From positions 33,185,302-33,249,301 of the forward strand of contig NC_135013.1 of NCBI RefSeq assembly GCF_051020955.1: a stretch of DNA of 64,000 bases, read 5' to 3'. Positions 21,531-34,158 of the stretch are shown here, in pieces. The notes beneath the pieces were generated by a model that searched no databases, had not been told where the DNA came from, and saw only the letters and a list, made by a program, of their open reading frames with translations. The translations under genes and the position numbers were made by a program. Every line of letters begins with the position of its first letter. The stretch's first letter is position 1. The DNA comes from Megalopta genalis (lineage: Eukaryota; Arthropoda; Insecta; Hymenoptera; Halictidae).

Positions 21531-22330
21531 CAGTAATGTCTCTCTAATTGACGCTCGGATTGTCCACGAAAGTGGACAATTTGGGAGGAGGAGATACGAT
21601 TGTTCGAGCCTTGCAATTCACTTTTATTGTTACGAATTGTCAACGATTATAAAAACGAGCTGCAAGGCTCGCATAATCGTGTCTCCTATTTGCAAATTTT
21701 ACATTCTTTTGCACGATCTAAGCGTTAGTTAGGGAGACATTACTGTACAATCTGAGCGTCAGTTAGGGAGACATTACTGTACAATCTGAGCGTCAGTTAG
21801 GGAGACATTGCTGTACAATCTGAGCGTCAGGTAGGGAGACATTAATGTATCTATTACTGCGAGCCAAATACAGTAATGTCTCTCTAATTGACGCTCGGAT
21901 TGTCCACGAAAGTGGACAATTTGGGAGGAGGAGATACGATTGTTCGAGCCTTGCAGTTCACTTTTATTGTTACGAATTGTCAACGACTATAAAAACGAGC
22001 TGCAAGGCTCGCATAATCGTGTCTCCTATTTGCAAATTGTACATTCTTTTGCACGATCTAAGCGTCAGTTAGGGAGACATTACTGTACAATCTGAGCGTC
22101 AGTTAGGGAGACATTACTGTACAATCTGAGCGTCAGTTAGGGAGACATTGCTGTACAATCTGAGCGTCAGTTAGGGAGACATTAATGTATCTATTACTGC
22201 GAGCCAGATACAGTAATGTCTCTCTAATTGACGCTCGGATTGTCCACAAAAATGGACAATTTAGGAGGAGGAGATACCATTATTCGAGCCTTGCAGCTCG
22301 TTTTTATAGTTGTTGACAATTCATGACTGG
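21531..22330 (+). mobile_element. FB1 higher-order array, 340-bp period
   Basis: FB1 elements start at 21531, 21871 and 22211, exactly 340 bp apart. After each of the first two FB1 copies come several copies of a ~34-bp FB1 right-end repeat (AATCTGAGCGTCAGTTAGGG then AGACATTACTGTAC), then TATCTATTACTGCGAGCCA. The third unit is cut short near 22325 and passes into a copy of 21430-21530. Confidence 0.9.
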
Positions 22331-25300
22331 ACTTGTACCTCCGAAAGCACAGATTTCATTGGTGAGCATAATGCAAAGAAACCATGCGTGCGCATGTATT
22401 ACCGTAATTATGTATCTATTACTGCGAGCCAAATATATCTAATTTTTCTCTTTACAAATCAGGCACAGGCTACAGTGAGAATATGCTGATCCTGGGAATC
22501 GCAGCTGTGTGCGTGTACATTTAAAAGAAAATGGGTTGCGTCAACCTAATTTGTGAAAACAAATTAGGTATAGGTGCTCTGCGATCGATCGCGTTCGCAC
22601 CGACTCGTCGGGAACTGCACTGTACCGAACTGCATTACGCGGTTCGGTGAAGCGCCGCAGTAATGCACGCACATACTAAAGAACTATGCGCCAAATACTG
22701 TGCCAGTAAATAATATCCGAGGACAGATGACAGCGACAGTGTAATCTTCGCCGCGCCACAGAAGTAAGTCGCATCTATCAGCTGTGTAAAAAAGCGCGCT
22801 CGCGTTGCGAGACTTTCAATAGGAATTTCGCTGGGAATTCGTTTCAAGTTCAGCGCGTTTCGCGGACAGGAGGAATTGTAATGAGCTGCTAAAACGGACA
22901 GGCGATTTGTTCTTGGATCATTGCGTCGAAGCGCGGAATAATCTCAAAAAAAAAGAAAAAACACTAAACGCTATATGGAATTGACGTGCGCGATAATGCG
23001 GCTTATAAATTTGAATGCGCGCAGGATTCGCGTTGTTTTGCATCACAATGGAAACGAATGCCGCAGCGTTCCGCGAACGCGTTAGCATACGTTGTCCAGG
23101 CTAAACAAAAGTCTTCATCATTCTTGTTCCGCAACATCTCCGCTCTTCGACGCGAAACAGATCGTCGCTTCGTCCCATTTTTAGGCTCTGCGATTTTGAC
23201 GCGAGTTCGTCGCTTCGCTGCGCTGCGCTGCGTTCACGAGCATTTTTTGCCAGAAATGCGACATCGGTTCCGTTATCCCCGCTTTATCGGAACCGCGAAG
23301 AAAAGAGAGAATTCGCGAGCAGGTTGTCGGCTTGACATAATCGAAAGAAGATCGGTTTTCGCAACGAGCTCGGCGATTCCGCGTCGTCGGCCGGCCGGGA
23401 CACGATTTTCCGCCGGAAACGCGGCGCCGATTCGGTCGGAAACGCGAGAAAGCACGTAAAAAACGTAAAGGCGTGCTTCTTTTTCTCGGCGAGTCGTGTC
23501 TCGCCGGTGTCTTGCCCTCTTCCTTTCCGCCAGAACAAGTCCCCCGTGCAAATGCACTTCTGAGGTTGTTGGCTGCGCCGTTGGAATGCAGACGGAGGAG
23601 CTCGCGAAACCGCCGTCCTCTTATGTCCTTCCGTCCTTCCTTTCGTCCCTTCCCAGCCCGGGATCGGCCCCTTTTGCTCCTTTTCGCTAGCCGGCTGCTC
23701 TATGAACGTCTCTACGCCTGCGTCGCGGGCCTTCGCGTTCGATCCGAATTTTTCTTGTTGCTCGCTCCGACGATTTCGGAACGTCTCGTCGCCGGGATTC
23801 TTTCTCGCGCACCTTCCACTCGGTTCTCCGCACCGATTTCTTGCGCTCGACCGGCCTAGGCATTCGCGCAACAATGTTCTTTGTGATCCTCTGCGTCCCG
23901 TGCTCGCGGGCGCGATTATATTTTATTTGGGATTTCCGAAGATTCGAGAGCTCGAACGACTCTACGGAATCTGTACAATTTTTCTTCGCAATTATCTCGA
24001 CGGTGTCTTATAGATCGAAGTCTCCTCTTTACGACGAGCCCTCGAAACTTGATGCACGATTTTTTGCCACGGTTTTATAGCGCGGTAAACGTGAAAGCGT
24101 GCCGAGATTTTCGTATTATCGGATGCTTCGTTTGGAACGCGAGAAAGGACCGCGACGAAAAGTCGCGGATCAATTTTCGATAGGTCGTCGGAAAGAGGAG
24201 ACTTTCCTCTATAAGATCGCGTGGAAATGAATGCGGGAGAACATTGTTGCGATCTCTGTACAGTCGATCGAATTTGGAGAACTCCGAGGGGCAAGTTTCT
24301 CGCGTTCGTCTCTCTCGCTTATGGTTCCTCCTGTTCATCAGGATGACGTCCTCGAAGAAATTACATTCCGGGATAGAAAACTAGATGCTTCAGAGTTCAA
24401 GATGAGCACAGGTGGAATATGCTAGCACCTTTTTACGCGAAGTTACGGGAGTTCGATCGACCGATCTATCGTTAAATATTCGTTCGGTGTTGCGAGAGAT
24501 CGAGTTGTCGTTCTGGCGAAACGCGTTCGCCGATCGAAAGGCAATTCTGGCTGGAAATGCGAGCATGCAAGCACGCTTCTGTCGCAAGTGATTAGCAAAG
24601 GCGAGCGAATAATGGCAGCGAAATCTGTACGCGATGAGTCAGGAACAAAGGTGGAGCGGAATTTCTTAACGTTCGATCGCAGGCAACGATTGATAAGAGA
24701 TTGATAGTGTTTCGCGTTGCTATGACATAAATCCCTTTCTTCCCGATATAATTTATTGAGCTGTCCCCGGCGACGAGTGCTCCTTATCGATCTCGATCCG
24801 ACAGTATCGCGATGACACGATAACGAGAGTGGAAATTTTTCGGCTCGCGCGGAACGCGACACCGCCGCGCCGCCCGACGCCGCGCGCGCGCTCGTAAAGT
24901 CTCTGTTTTCTTTTTATCGTGCCCGTCGGGTAACGGCAGTCGACGGTTTAATACGTCACCGGGCACGTCAAAGAACCGGTCGAATCGTTTATGCACACAT
25001 ACGAATCGAGCGTAACGAGCTAGGTCTGTTTATCGGGCTCGAGGAGCCGCGATACCGTTCGATTCCGGCGCGCGCACAATGCCACGCTCGCGACGGAAAA
25101 CGTTCTAAAAATCAATATCGTTTCGTTTTTCTTTTTATCGACGATCTATGACACGATTGTTAATCCGGAGCCTCTATTTTATTGGGTCGTTCGGATTGTT
25201 TCGTTCTTTCGCGAGAAAATGAAAGACGATTTTTTAAATGTCACGAGTAAAAGCAAACTTTTCAACACCATTCCGGTAGCTTTGAAATCCTATTGTTTCA

Positions 25301-25832
25301 CATTTGGATAGATACCGAATCAAGTATTTTTTTTAACACCCTTAGAAAATGATATTTTTACGAAACGACCCTTATTACGCGAACGGTCTGAAAAGAACAA
25401 AATAATAGCTCTCGACGCCTAGGAAACGCTCTTTATTTCGATCGGGAAACGGTTTAATTGCTTATCGTAAAGCCGGGTGCTCTTTTGTCTCGAGGTTACG
25501 CGTCCATTGAATTCCTAAAGTATACGTTTCTTTCTTTCTTTCTTATTGAAAGAGTTGAAACCTGCCTTGAGATTCTTGCGGGAAGCTGTTTCCGAGGCAG
25601 TCCTCGATTTATAGACCGTCTCGTTGATGTTTGCGCGCTTAATTGCGATCATTTTCGTTGGAAGCGAGCCCAGTTGAGGAAAAACCAAGAAATTATTGAG
25701 AAACGGGTTTGTTCGTTGTACGATAACGAAAAGAAAAAGATGGTGTATTGATAATGTCTATGTAACAATGGTTGCTAGATGGACACTGTTAGTGTACTAT
25801 ATTTTTCTTTTTATTATTGGATGACGAACAAA
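22331..25832. other. Longest repeat-poor region, CpG-rich, no gene found
   Basis: 22331-22440 duplicates part of 21420-21530. A hairpin with a 10-bp stem (CCTAATTTGT) and GAAA loop lies at 22545-22568. The span 23000-25100 is CpG-rich with overlapping frames up to 196 codons on both strands (23284-23874 minus, 22986-23459 plus). These are Arg-rich and lack domains. Exons of fewer than about 50 codons could be missed by eye here. Confidence 0.45.
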
Positions 25833-26447
25833 CAATGATTGGTATCATAATAATGTTATTTCAAGTATTATAGTTAATTATCCCTTTATTGAATAATATT
25901 AATCATTTATAAAACGATTGTTGCTACATTAAAATGCTATATTAAAAGGACAAAATAAAAATCATAATAATGTTGTTTTAGCTATACAGTAAATCATCTC
26001 TTTATTAAATAATATTAATCGTTTATTGCTCAATGATTGGTATCACAATAATGTTATTTCAAGTATATAGTTAATTATGGCTTTATTGAATAATATTAAT
26101 CGTCCACAAAACGATTGTTGCTACATTAAAATGCTATATTAAAATGCTATATTAAAAGGACAAAATAAAGATCGTAATAATGTTGTTTTAGTTATACAGT
26201 AAATCATCCCTTTATTAAATAATATTAATCGTTTATTGCTCGATGATTGGTATCACAATAATGTTGTTTCAAGTATACAGTTAATTATCCCTTTATTGAA
26301 AAATATTAATCGTCTACAAAACGATTGTTGCTACATTAAAATGCTATATTAAAATGCTATATTAAAAGGACAAAATAAAAATCGTAATAATGTTGTTTTA
26401 GCTATACAGTAAATCGTCTCTTTATTAAATAATATTAATCGTTTATT
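25833..26447 (+). repeat. 198-210 bp tandem repeat, three copies
   Basis: AATGATTGGTATCA(C/T)AATAATG occurs near 25834, 26032 and 26242 (the last with GATGATT). Units end ATATTAATCGTTTATTGCTC at about 26020, 26230 and 26450. The second and third units have an extra 12-bp ATGCTATATTAA. A CT microsatellite replaces what would be the fourth unit start. Confidence 0.9.
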
Positions 26448-27765
<1,318 letters not shown>

Positions 27766-28290
27766 ATTATTAATTACAATTGTAATTTCGATTACAATCT
27801 TTTTCAATTACTAATTACAATTGTAATTTCAGTTACAATCTTTTTCAATTATTAATTACAATTGTAATGTCAATTACAATCTTTTTCAATTATTAATTAC
27901 AATTGTAATGTCAATTACAATCTTTTTCAATTATTAATTACAATTGTAATGTCAATTACAATCTTTTTCAATTATTAATTACAATTGTAATGTCAATTAC
28001 AATCTTTTTCCATTATTAATTACAATTGTAATGTCAATTACAATTTTTTTCAATTATTAATTACAATTGTAATGCCAACTACAATTTTTTCAATTATTAA
28101 TTAGAATTGTAATTTCAATTACAATCTTTTTCAATTATTAATTACAATTGTAATTTCAATTACAATCTTTTTCAATTATTATTTACAATTGTAATTTCAA
28201 TTACAATCTTTTCCAATTATTAATTACAATTGTAATTTCAGTTACAATCTTTTTCAATTATTAATTACAATTGTAATTTCAATTACAATT
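27766..28290. repeat. 41-bp minisatellite with a palindromic core
   Basis: About 12-13 copies; starts of ATTAATTAC at 27851 and 27892 give the 41-bp period. Each unit holds ATTACAATTGTAAT, a perfect 14-bp palindrome, followed by TCAATTACAATCTTTTTC. Central units read GTAATGTC and outer ones GTAATTTC, so variants spread in blocks. Confidence 0.95.
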
Positions 28291-29067
28291 TTTACGTAAT
28301 CGATAATTATCATTTGTAACGAGAAACAATTTTTGTTATCTACACATAATGGTTGTTTGTAATCAAAAACTATATCCGTCATCAACAATGGTTATGGGAA
28401 AATTCTGATCATTCACGATCATCGACGAAATTAATTTTAATCAAAAATTCAACGGTTCAATTTTTTTCCCCCGTTTCGTTTGTAAGATTTATTGTCTCCG
28501 GTTTCACGCGTCGTCTTGCGCATAAACAATTGTCAACCTCCAACAAACGATTGTCAATCTCTCGTGAAACGATTGTCAACCTTGTTCGCGAACGCGAATG
28601 ATCGCGCAGGGACGAATCCTTGTGTCCTGACCTTGGCGAACCATAATGCACAGCGGCAGTGTGACCCGCGGATCGCGCCAGAAAATAGGTTGATCAAAGC
28701 CGCTAATATTTTCTGAGATATCGGCGTTCCTATCAGGGAGCAGGTGACTCCGTACGCTGCGCACGAGCTTTGTTTGCCGTGCTTTCGAGGGACAGCCTTC
28801 TCTTTTAATTGCAATTGTTTGGAGACGATTTTATCGCGTCGTCTGGACGACGAGACTGCACATCACGCGATCCACCTTCAATTAATTCTTTCCACTTTCT
28901 TTTATCTTATGCGCGTACTTGCTCGTGTACCAGCTGATATATAGATACGTTGATCGCTTCTTTCGCGTGTTAAAAAAACGCGATAGTCGAACGCGAATCT
29001 GTTTTATTCAATTTCCGCGTTACTCTAGTCTTCAAATTTTAACGCGTGCTTCGTATTTCGACCAGTT
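28291..29067. other. Single-copy sequence
   Basis: No gene is supported. CAACAAACGATTGTCAA-type short repeats lie at 28528-28578. Nothing else was recognised. Confidence 0.5.
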
Positions 29068-29897
29068 AGCTGTGCTCGACGAGTATACTCGTCGTGGAGA
29101 AGTGGTAGTATTTTGTGTCGCGACGAGTATACTCGTCGTGGAGAAGTGACAGCATTTTGTGTCAGGACGAATATACTCGTCATGGAGAAGTCACAGTATT
29201 TTGCGTCAGGACGAGTATACTCGTCGTGGAGAAGTGACAGTATTTTGTGTCAGGACGAGTATACTCGTCGTGGAGAAGTGACAGTATTTTGTGTCAGGAC
29301 GAGTATCTCGTCATGAAGAAGTGACAGTATTTTTTTTGGCGCGACGAGTATACTCGTCGTGTAGAAGTGGTAGTATTTTGTGTCGCGACGAGTATATTCG
29401 TCGTGAAGAAGTGACAATATTTTTTTTGTCGCGACGAGTATACTCGTCGTGGAGAAGTGACAGTATTTTGTGTTAGGACGAGTATACTCGTCGTGGAGAA
29501 GTGACAGTATTTTGTGTTAGGACGAGTATACTCGTCGTGGAGAAGTGACAGTCTTTTGTGTCAGGACGAGTATACTCATCACGAAGAAATGACAGTATTT
29601 TTGTGCCAGGACGAGTATACTCGTCACGAAGAAATAGCAGTATTTTGTGCCATGACGAATTTATTGATCATGAAGAAGTGGCAATATTTTGTACCGTGAC
29701 GAGTATACTCGCCATGAAGAAGTAGCAGTATTTTGTGTCACGACGAATATACTCGTCATGAAGAAATAGCAGTATATCGTGCCACGACGAGTATACTCGT
29801 CACGAAGAAATAGCAGTATTTCGTGCCACGACGAGTATACTCGTCACGAAGAAATAACAATATATTGTGCCCCGACGAGTATACTCGTCGCGCGTAA
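29068..29897 (+). repeat. Palindrome minisatellite (GACGAGTATACTCGTC), about 19 copies
   Basis: A 44-45 bp unit of CGACGAGTATACTCGTCG followed by TGGAGAAGTGACAGTATTTTG. The palindrome is intact in most units; a few carry changes such as GAATATACTCGTC. Left border AGCTGTGCT (29068) and right border CGCGTAAAA (29891) resemble those of the solitary palindrome at 13637 and the array at 59910. Small frames here (MSGRV..., MLGRV...) are artefacts. Confidence 0.95.
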
Positions 29898-30655
29898 AAA
29901 ATAGCGACCGCTGGCTATCTAAATAGCAATTTTAACGAAAACAAAAATTATATTCTCAAATTTCAAGCTATTTCGAATATTTTCAGTGCAGTCCTACACG
30001 AAAAGATGTTCACACTGTTACAAAAATAATGTTAGAAAATCCTCGCAGCTAACAGGTTAAGAAAAACATTTCGCGCACACTGAAAATCGACAGAATTGTT
30101 CGACGGCTTTGGTAAAAAAGATCTCCAATTTCCAGCGTGACGGAACAAAAACGCACCAACCCGCGATCCGTCCACACAACATCGACGCTCCGTTTGTAAA
30201 ATAATATTGTAATTGCGTTCACGAGCGTTCGCGAACGCAAAACGGAACGTAATCGGATAAAATCGACGGGGTTCGAACGCGATTGCACCGTTGTCGCGGA
30301 TAGCCGCCGACGTCACGGAAGTTATCGGTTTTCGAATTTCATGGTGTTCCGAGCAAGAGCGCCGTGGCACGCCTCGGAATTCTCGCGTGCGCCACGCTTT
30401 CGTAATTAATTTTCCCTGCGTCACGGTGCATCGGGAGCTCTCTCGTCATTGATGTTGCAAAAAGGGGGGGGGGGAGAAGAGGAAAGAGAGCGCAAGAGCC
30501 GGAGCGTCACTTACGGTGCAACCCTTTCGCTCCGTCAAGGTCCTTCTCCCCCTGAACGAGCTTTCGACAGGCTTTATTTTCTCCTCCATTCACCGCGGCA
30601 CGGAACGAAGGTTTATTTTTACCAAAAGTGGGCGCGGCATTGCGGTTCACTGACA
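29898..30655. other. Single-copy region
   Basis: An 11-base G run lies at 30464-30474. Opposed frames at 30032-30424 show no domain. Nothing else was recognised. Confidence 0.5.
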
Positions 30656-31012
30656 AATTTACATCAATAATATTTTATATTATCGTACGTTATATTTTAT
30701 TATATTGTATATTATTATATTATATTATACATATTTATATTAGATTATATTATATTATATTATATTATATTATATTATATTATATTATATTATATTATAT
30801 TATATTATATTATATTATATTATATTATATTATATTATATTATATTATATTATATTATATTATATTATATTATATTATATTATATTATATTATATTATAT
30901 TATATTATATTATATTATATTATATTATATTATATTATATTATATTATATTATATTATATTATATTATATTATATTATATTGTATTATATTATATTATAT
31001 TATTTATATAGT
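30656..31012. repeat. (TATAT)n microsatellite
   Basis: A pentanucleotide run, almost pure over 30740-31003 (about 53 copies), with degenerate AT edges. It keeps a 127-codon Tyr/Ile frame open, which is an artefact. Confidence 0.98.
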
Positions 31013-31784
31013 ACGCGAGACGTATTGCGAGACGTCTGTTCGATACGAGGATCGTTCCTAAAAATGCGGAGAAAACATCGTGCTCAATTTTTCTATTTTG
31101 ATTAAAAATCAATTTTTATGTCTGATCGGTTAAGTCTTGACCTACGATCTTCGAATACGCCCTTTTTTATTTGCGCTCGAACGAGCCATCGGTTTTGCGT
31201 TCCCACGTGATACATGGACCGTTGATTTAGAAAGTGGTGCAAGTCTATTTTTTTCAGTTATAAAGAAAAAGGTTGCACTAAATAATGGATCACAAATTAT
31301 GTGATATCTCATTTTCCTTTTTTTTTGTGAATGGACCTTGACTCCACTTTCGAAAAATAAACAGTCCGTATCTTTCATCGACTGCTATTTGTCGGATTTT
31401 CTTGAAATTGGGACCTCGATAGACTCGCAACGCCTGCGTCGAACAAAGTGTAACCCTGACACATCGGGTACGACCAGAGTGCAATTTATTAAACCAGAGT
31501 AATTAACGTCTCCGACGCCGCTTCTCCGCGATCCTTCGTAACAAAGTTTCAGTTTCGTTGCACAATCGTTCTAGGAAGCATTAACGAGCGCGTCGAATTA
31601 ACATCGCGCTTCACATTCTGAAATTAATGATCACCGGATTCCCAGTTAACGGCAGCTCGATATTCTAACACAAAGACTTTTTTGCGGCCCGATAATTGCG
31701 CCGCGAAACGTCACTTTTACAGGATTTTCTGCGATTACGTAAAAAATACCAGTGGTTCGAACGGAGTTAGGCGTTATTCGAGTA
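31013..31784. other. Single-copy sequence
   Basis: No gene or repeat was recognised. Confidence 0.5.
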
Positions 31785-32380
31785 GCAGTTCGAATAAATT
31801 CTTCGAATAAAATTCTCCATAAAATTCTATTCGAGAAGTATTTCGAATAAAAATTGTATTCGAATAAATATTTCGAATAAATTCTCCGAATGAAATTCTA
31901 TTCGAGAAGTATTTCGAATAAATTCTTCGAATAAAATTCTATTCGAGAAGTATTTCGAATAAAAATTGTATTCGAATAAATATTTCGAATAAATTCTCCG
32001 AATGAAATTCTATTCGAGAAGTATTTCGAATAAATTCTTCGAATAAAATTCTATTCGAGAAGTATTTCGAATAAAAATTGTATTCGAATAAATATTTCGA
32101 ATAAATTCTCCGAATGAAATTCTATTCGAGAAGTATTTCGAATAAATTCTCCGAATAAAATTTTATTCGAGAAGTATTTCGAATAAAAATTGTATTCGAA
32201 TAAATATTTCGAATAAATTCTCCGAATTAAATTCTATTCGAGAAGTATTTCGAATAAATTCTTCGAATAAAATTCTATTCGAGAAGTATTTCGAATAAAA
32301 ATTGTATTCGAATAAATATTTCGAATAAATTCTCCGAATAAAATTCTATTCGAGAAATATTTCGAATAAATTCTTCGAAG
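31785..32380 (+). repeat. 112-bp tandem repeat rich in TTCGAA
   Basis: ATTGTATTCGAATAAAT recurs at 31853, 31965, 32077, 32189 and 32301, an exact 112-bp period. The unit itself is built from ~20-23 bp subrepeats of the type TATTTCGAATAAATTCT, so it is a higher-order repeat. Confidence 0.95.
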
Positions 32381-33157
32381 GAGATTTAACCTCGACCAAT
32401 GCTCGATTCTGTAGCTCAAACTTAGTTATAAACTCAATTTCAAACTCTACGCTAGTTTCAACTGAATAAAGCCATTGTGAAAGAAGAGAGAACAGTCTAT
32501 GTAACTTCTCTGTATCCCCTGATTAACGTAGACAATGTTTACGTTGCATAAAACCTCGTTGTCTAGCGCCAACAAAATCGCGGTGCAAAAATAGCAAAGA
32601 GAACTTTTAATTATGCTACATAGTGGATGCTACTACTACATACGTACTGCATACCTAACTCGAACGCACTATACTTATCATATTTGTACTTAGAATCAAA
32701 AACCGAGATCTTTCGTCTCGAGGTTCTAAATTGTTTCTTTTTACAAAAATCAAGTGAAACATTTGCAGCGTCAAAGTCCACTCGAATCATCAACGTCGCG
32801 ATGCAATTAATTCCTGTTACTTGTATCATGAATATTAAATTCAGTTTTATTCGCGGATCGTTTTAGCCGGTCCGTGGAACAAGTGCTTCGTTAATTTTAC
32901 CCGAGCTTTTTACTTCGCCGCGTTCTGTCAACCGCGATTGACGTCAATTCTGCCGTCTGCCGAAGTGGAGACGCGTACGCGGATTTACATTTATCGAAGA
33001 AAAGTTCTGAGAACAGGTGGGCGTCGGTTATCCTTGTCGAACGTACTGGAGAACCTCGGGAAAAAAAACATCGAAATTTAACAGGTAAATGATTAAACGG
33101 TTTCCTCGAGGTTAAGTTAGAAGCAAAAGCCGGAAGTCGTCTGAACGAATTGTTCTA
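32381..33157. other. Single-copy sequence
   Basis: No gene is supported; opposed frames at 32611-32829 and 32627-32866 lack domains. Confidence 0.5.
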
Positions 33158-33373
33158 CAGTGATGTCTCCCTTACTGACGCTCGGATTGCGCAGAAAAAT
33201 GGACAATTTGGGAAGAGGAGATACGATTATTCGAGCCTTGCGTCTCGTTTTTTACAGTCATTGACATTCGGTAAGCATAAAAACGAGGTACAAGTCTCGA
33301 ATAATCGCATCTCCTCTTCCAAAATTATCCATTTTAGTGGACAATCTGAGCGTCAGTAAGGGAGACATTATTG
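33158..33373. mobile_element. FB1 foldback element
   Basis: CAGTGATGTCTCCCTTACTG on the left and GTAAGGGAGACATTATTG on the right, TA on both sides, 216 bp. Arms pair almost completely around the centre ACAGTCATTGACATTCGG. It is nearly the same as the FB1 copies at 49270 and 51694. Confidence 0.95.
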
Positions 33374-33568
33374 TACAAAGGAATCCTAATCGCCGCAGTC
33401 GTAAAAAAAATCGTAGTTCAAGGGATTGATAAACAATTTGACCACTCGCGGCAAAGTAGCCTCGCTGCACGTCGACGACCGACTCCCCTCTCTCTCTCTC
33501 TCTCTCTCTCTCCCTCTCTCTCTCTCTCCCTCTCTCTCTCACTCCCTCTCTCTCTCTCTCCCTCTCCT

Positions 33569-33646
<78 letters not shown>

Positions 33647-33702
33647 TATCCATAGTTAATATCCGCAGTAATAGATACATATATGGCTCGCAGTAATAGA
33701 TA
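33374..33702 (+). repeat. Unit C: dispersed block with CT tract
   Basis: AATCCTAATCGCCGCAGTCG, then TTCAAGGGATTGATAAACAA, then a CT tract (33484-33644), then ATAGTTAATATCCGCAGTAA and GGCTCGCAGTAATAGATA. The same block lies at 49486-49697, 49948-50193 and (reversed) 51470-51693, always joined to FB1. Ser/Leu and Arg/Glu frames across the CT tract are artefacts. Its family is unknown. Confidence 0.85.
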
Positions 33703-34158
33703 CAGTAATGTCTCCCTAACTGACGCTCAGAATGTACAGTGATGTCTCCCTAACTGACGCTCAGATTGTGCACAAAAATGGACAATTTAGAAATAGGAGC
33801 ATTTGCAGCTCGTTTTTATACTTGTTGACAATTTGTAACTATAAAAAGAAACCGCAAGGATCGAATAATCGTACCTTCTCTTCCTAAATTGTTCATTTTT
33901 GTGGACAATCCGAGCGTCAATTAGAGAGACATTACTGTACACTAATGTCTCCCGTACTGACGCTCAAATTGTGCCGAAAAATAGATAATCTGAGAAGAGG
34001 AGACACGATTATTCGAGGCCTGCGGCTCGATTCTATAATCATTGACAATCGATAACCATAAAAAAAACGAGCCACAAGGCTCGAACAATCGTATCTCCTT
34101 TTCCCAAATTGTCCATTTTTGTGGACAATCTGAGGCGTCAATTAGGGAGACATTGCTG
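33703..34158. mobile_element. FB1 terminus fragment plus two adjacent FB1 elements
   Basis: A 34-bp FB1 end (33703) precedes one FB1 at 33737-33937 and another at 33940-34158, which share the TA between them. The middle copy has an internal deletion in the left arm (GGAGCATTTGCAGCTCG). Both have the usual right arms ending GACATT(A/G)CTG. Confidence 0.9.

Noticed and set aside
23284..23874. 196-codon minus-strand frame with opposing frames
   Set aside because: Arg-rich in all readings; stop codons are rare simply because the DNA is GC- and CpG-rich.
29068..29897. CRISPR-like regular array
   Set aside because: The spacers are as repetitive as the palindromes and the genome is eukaryotic; this is a minisatellite.
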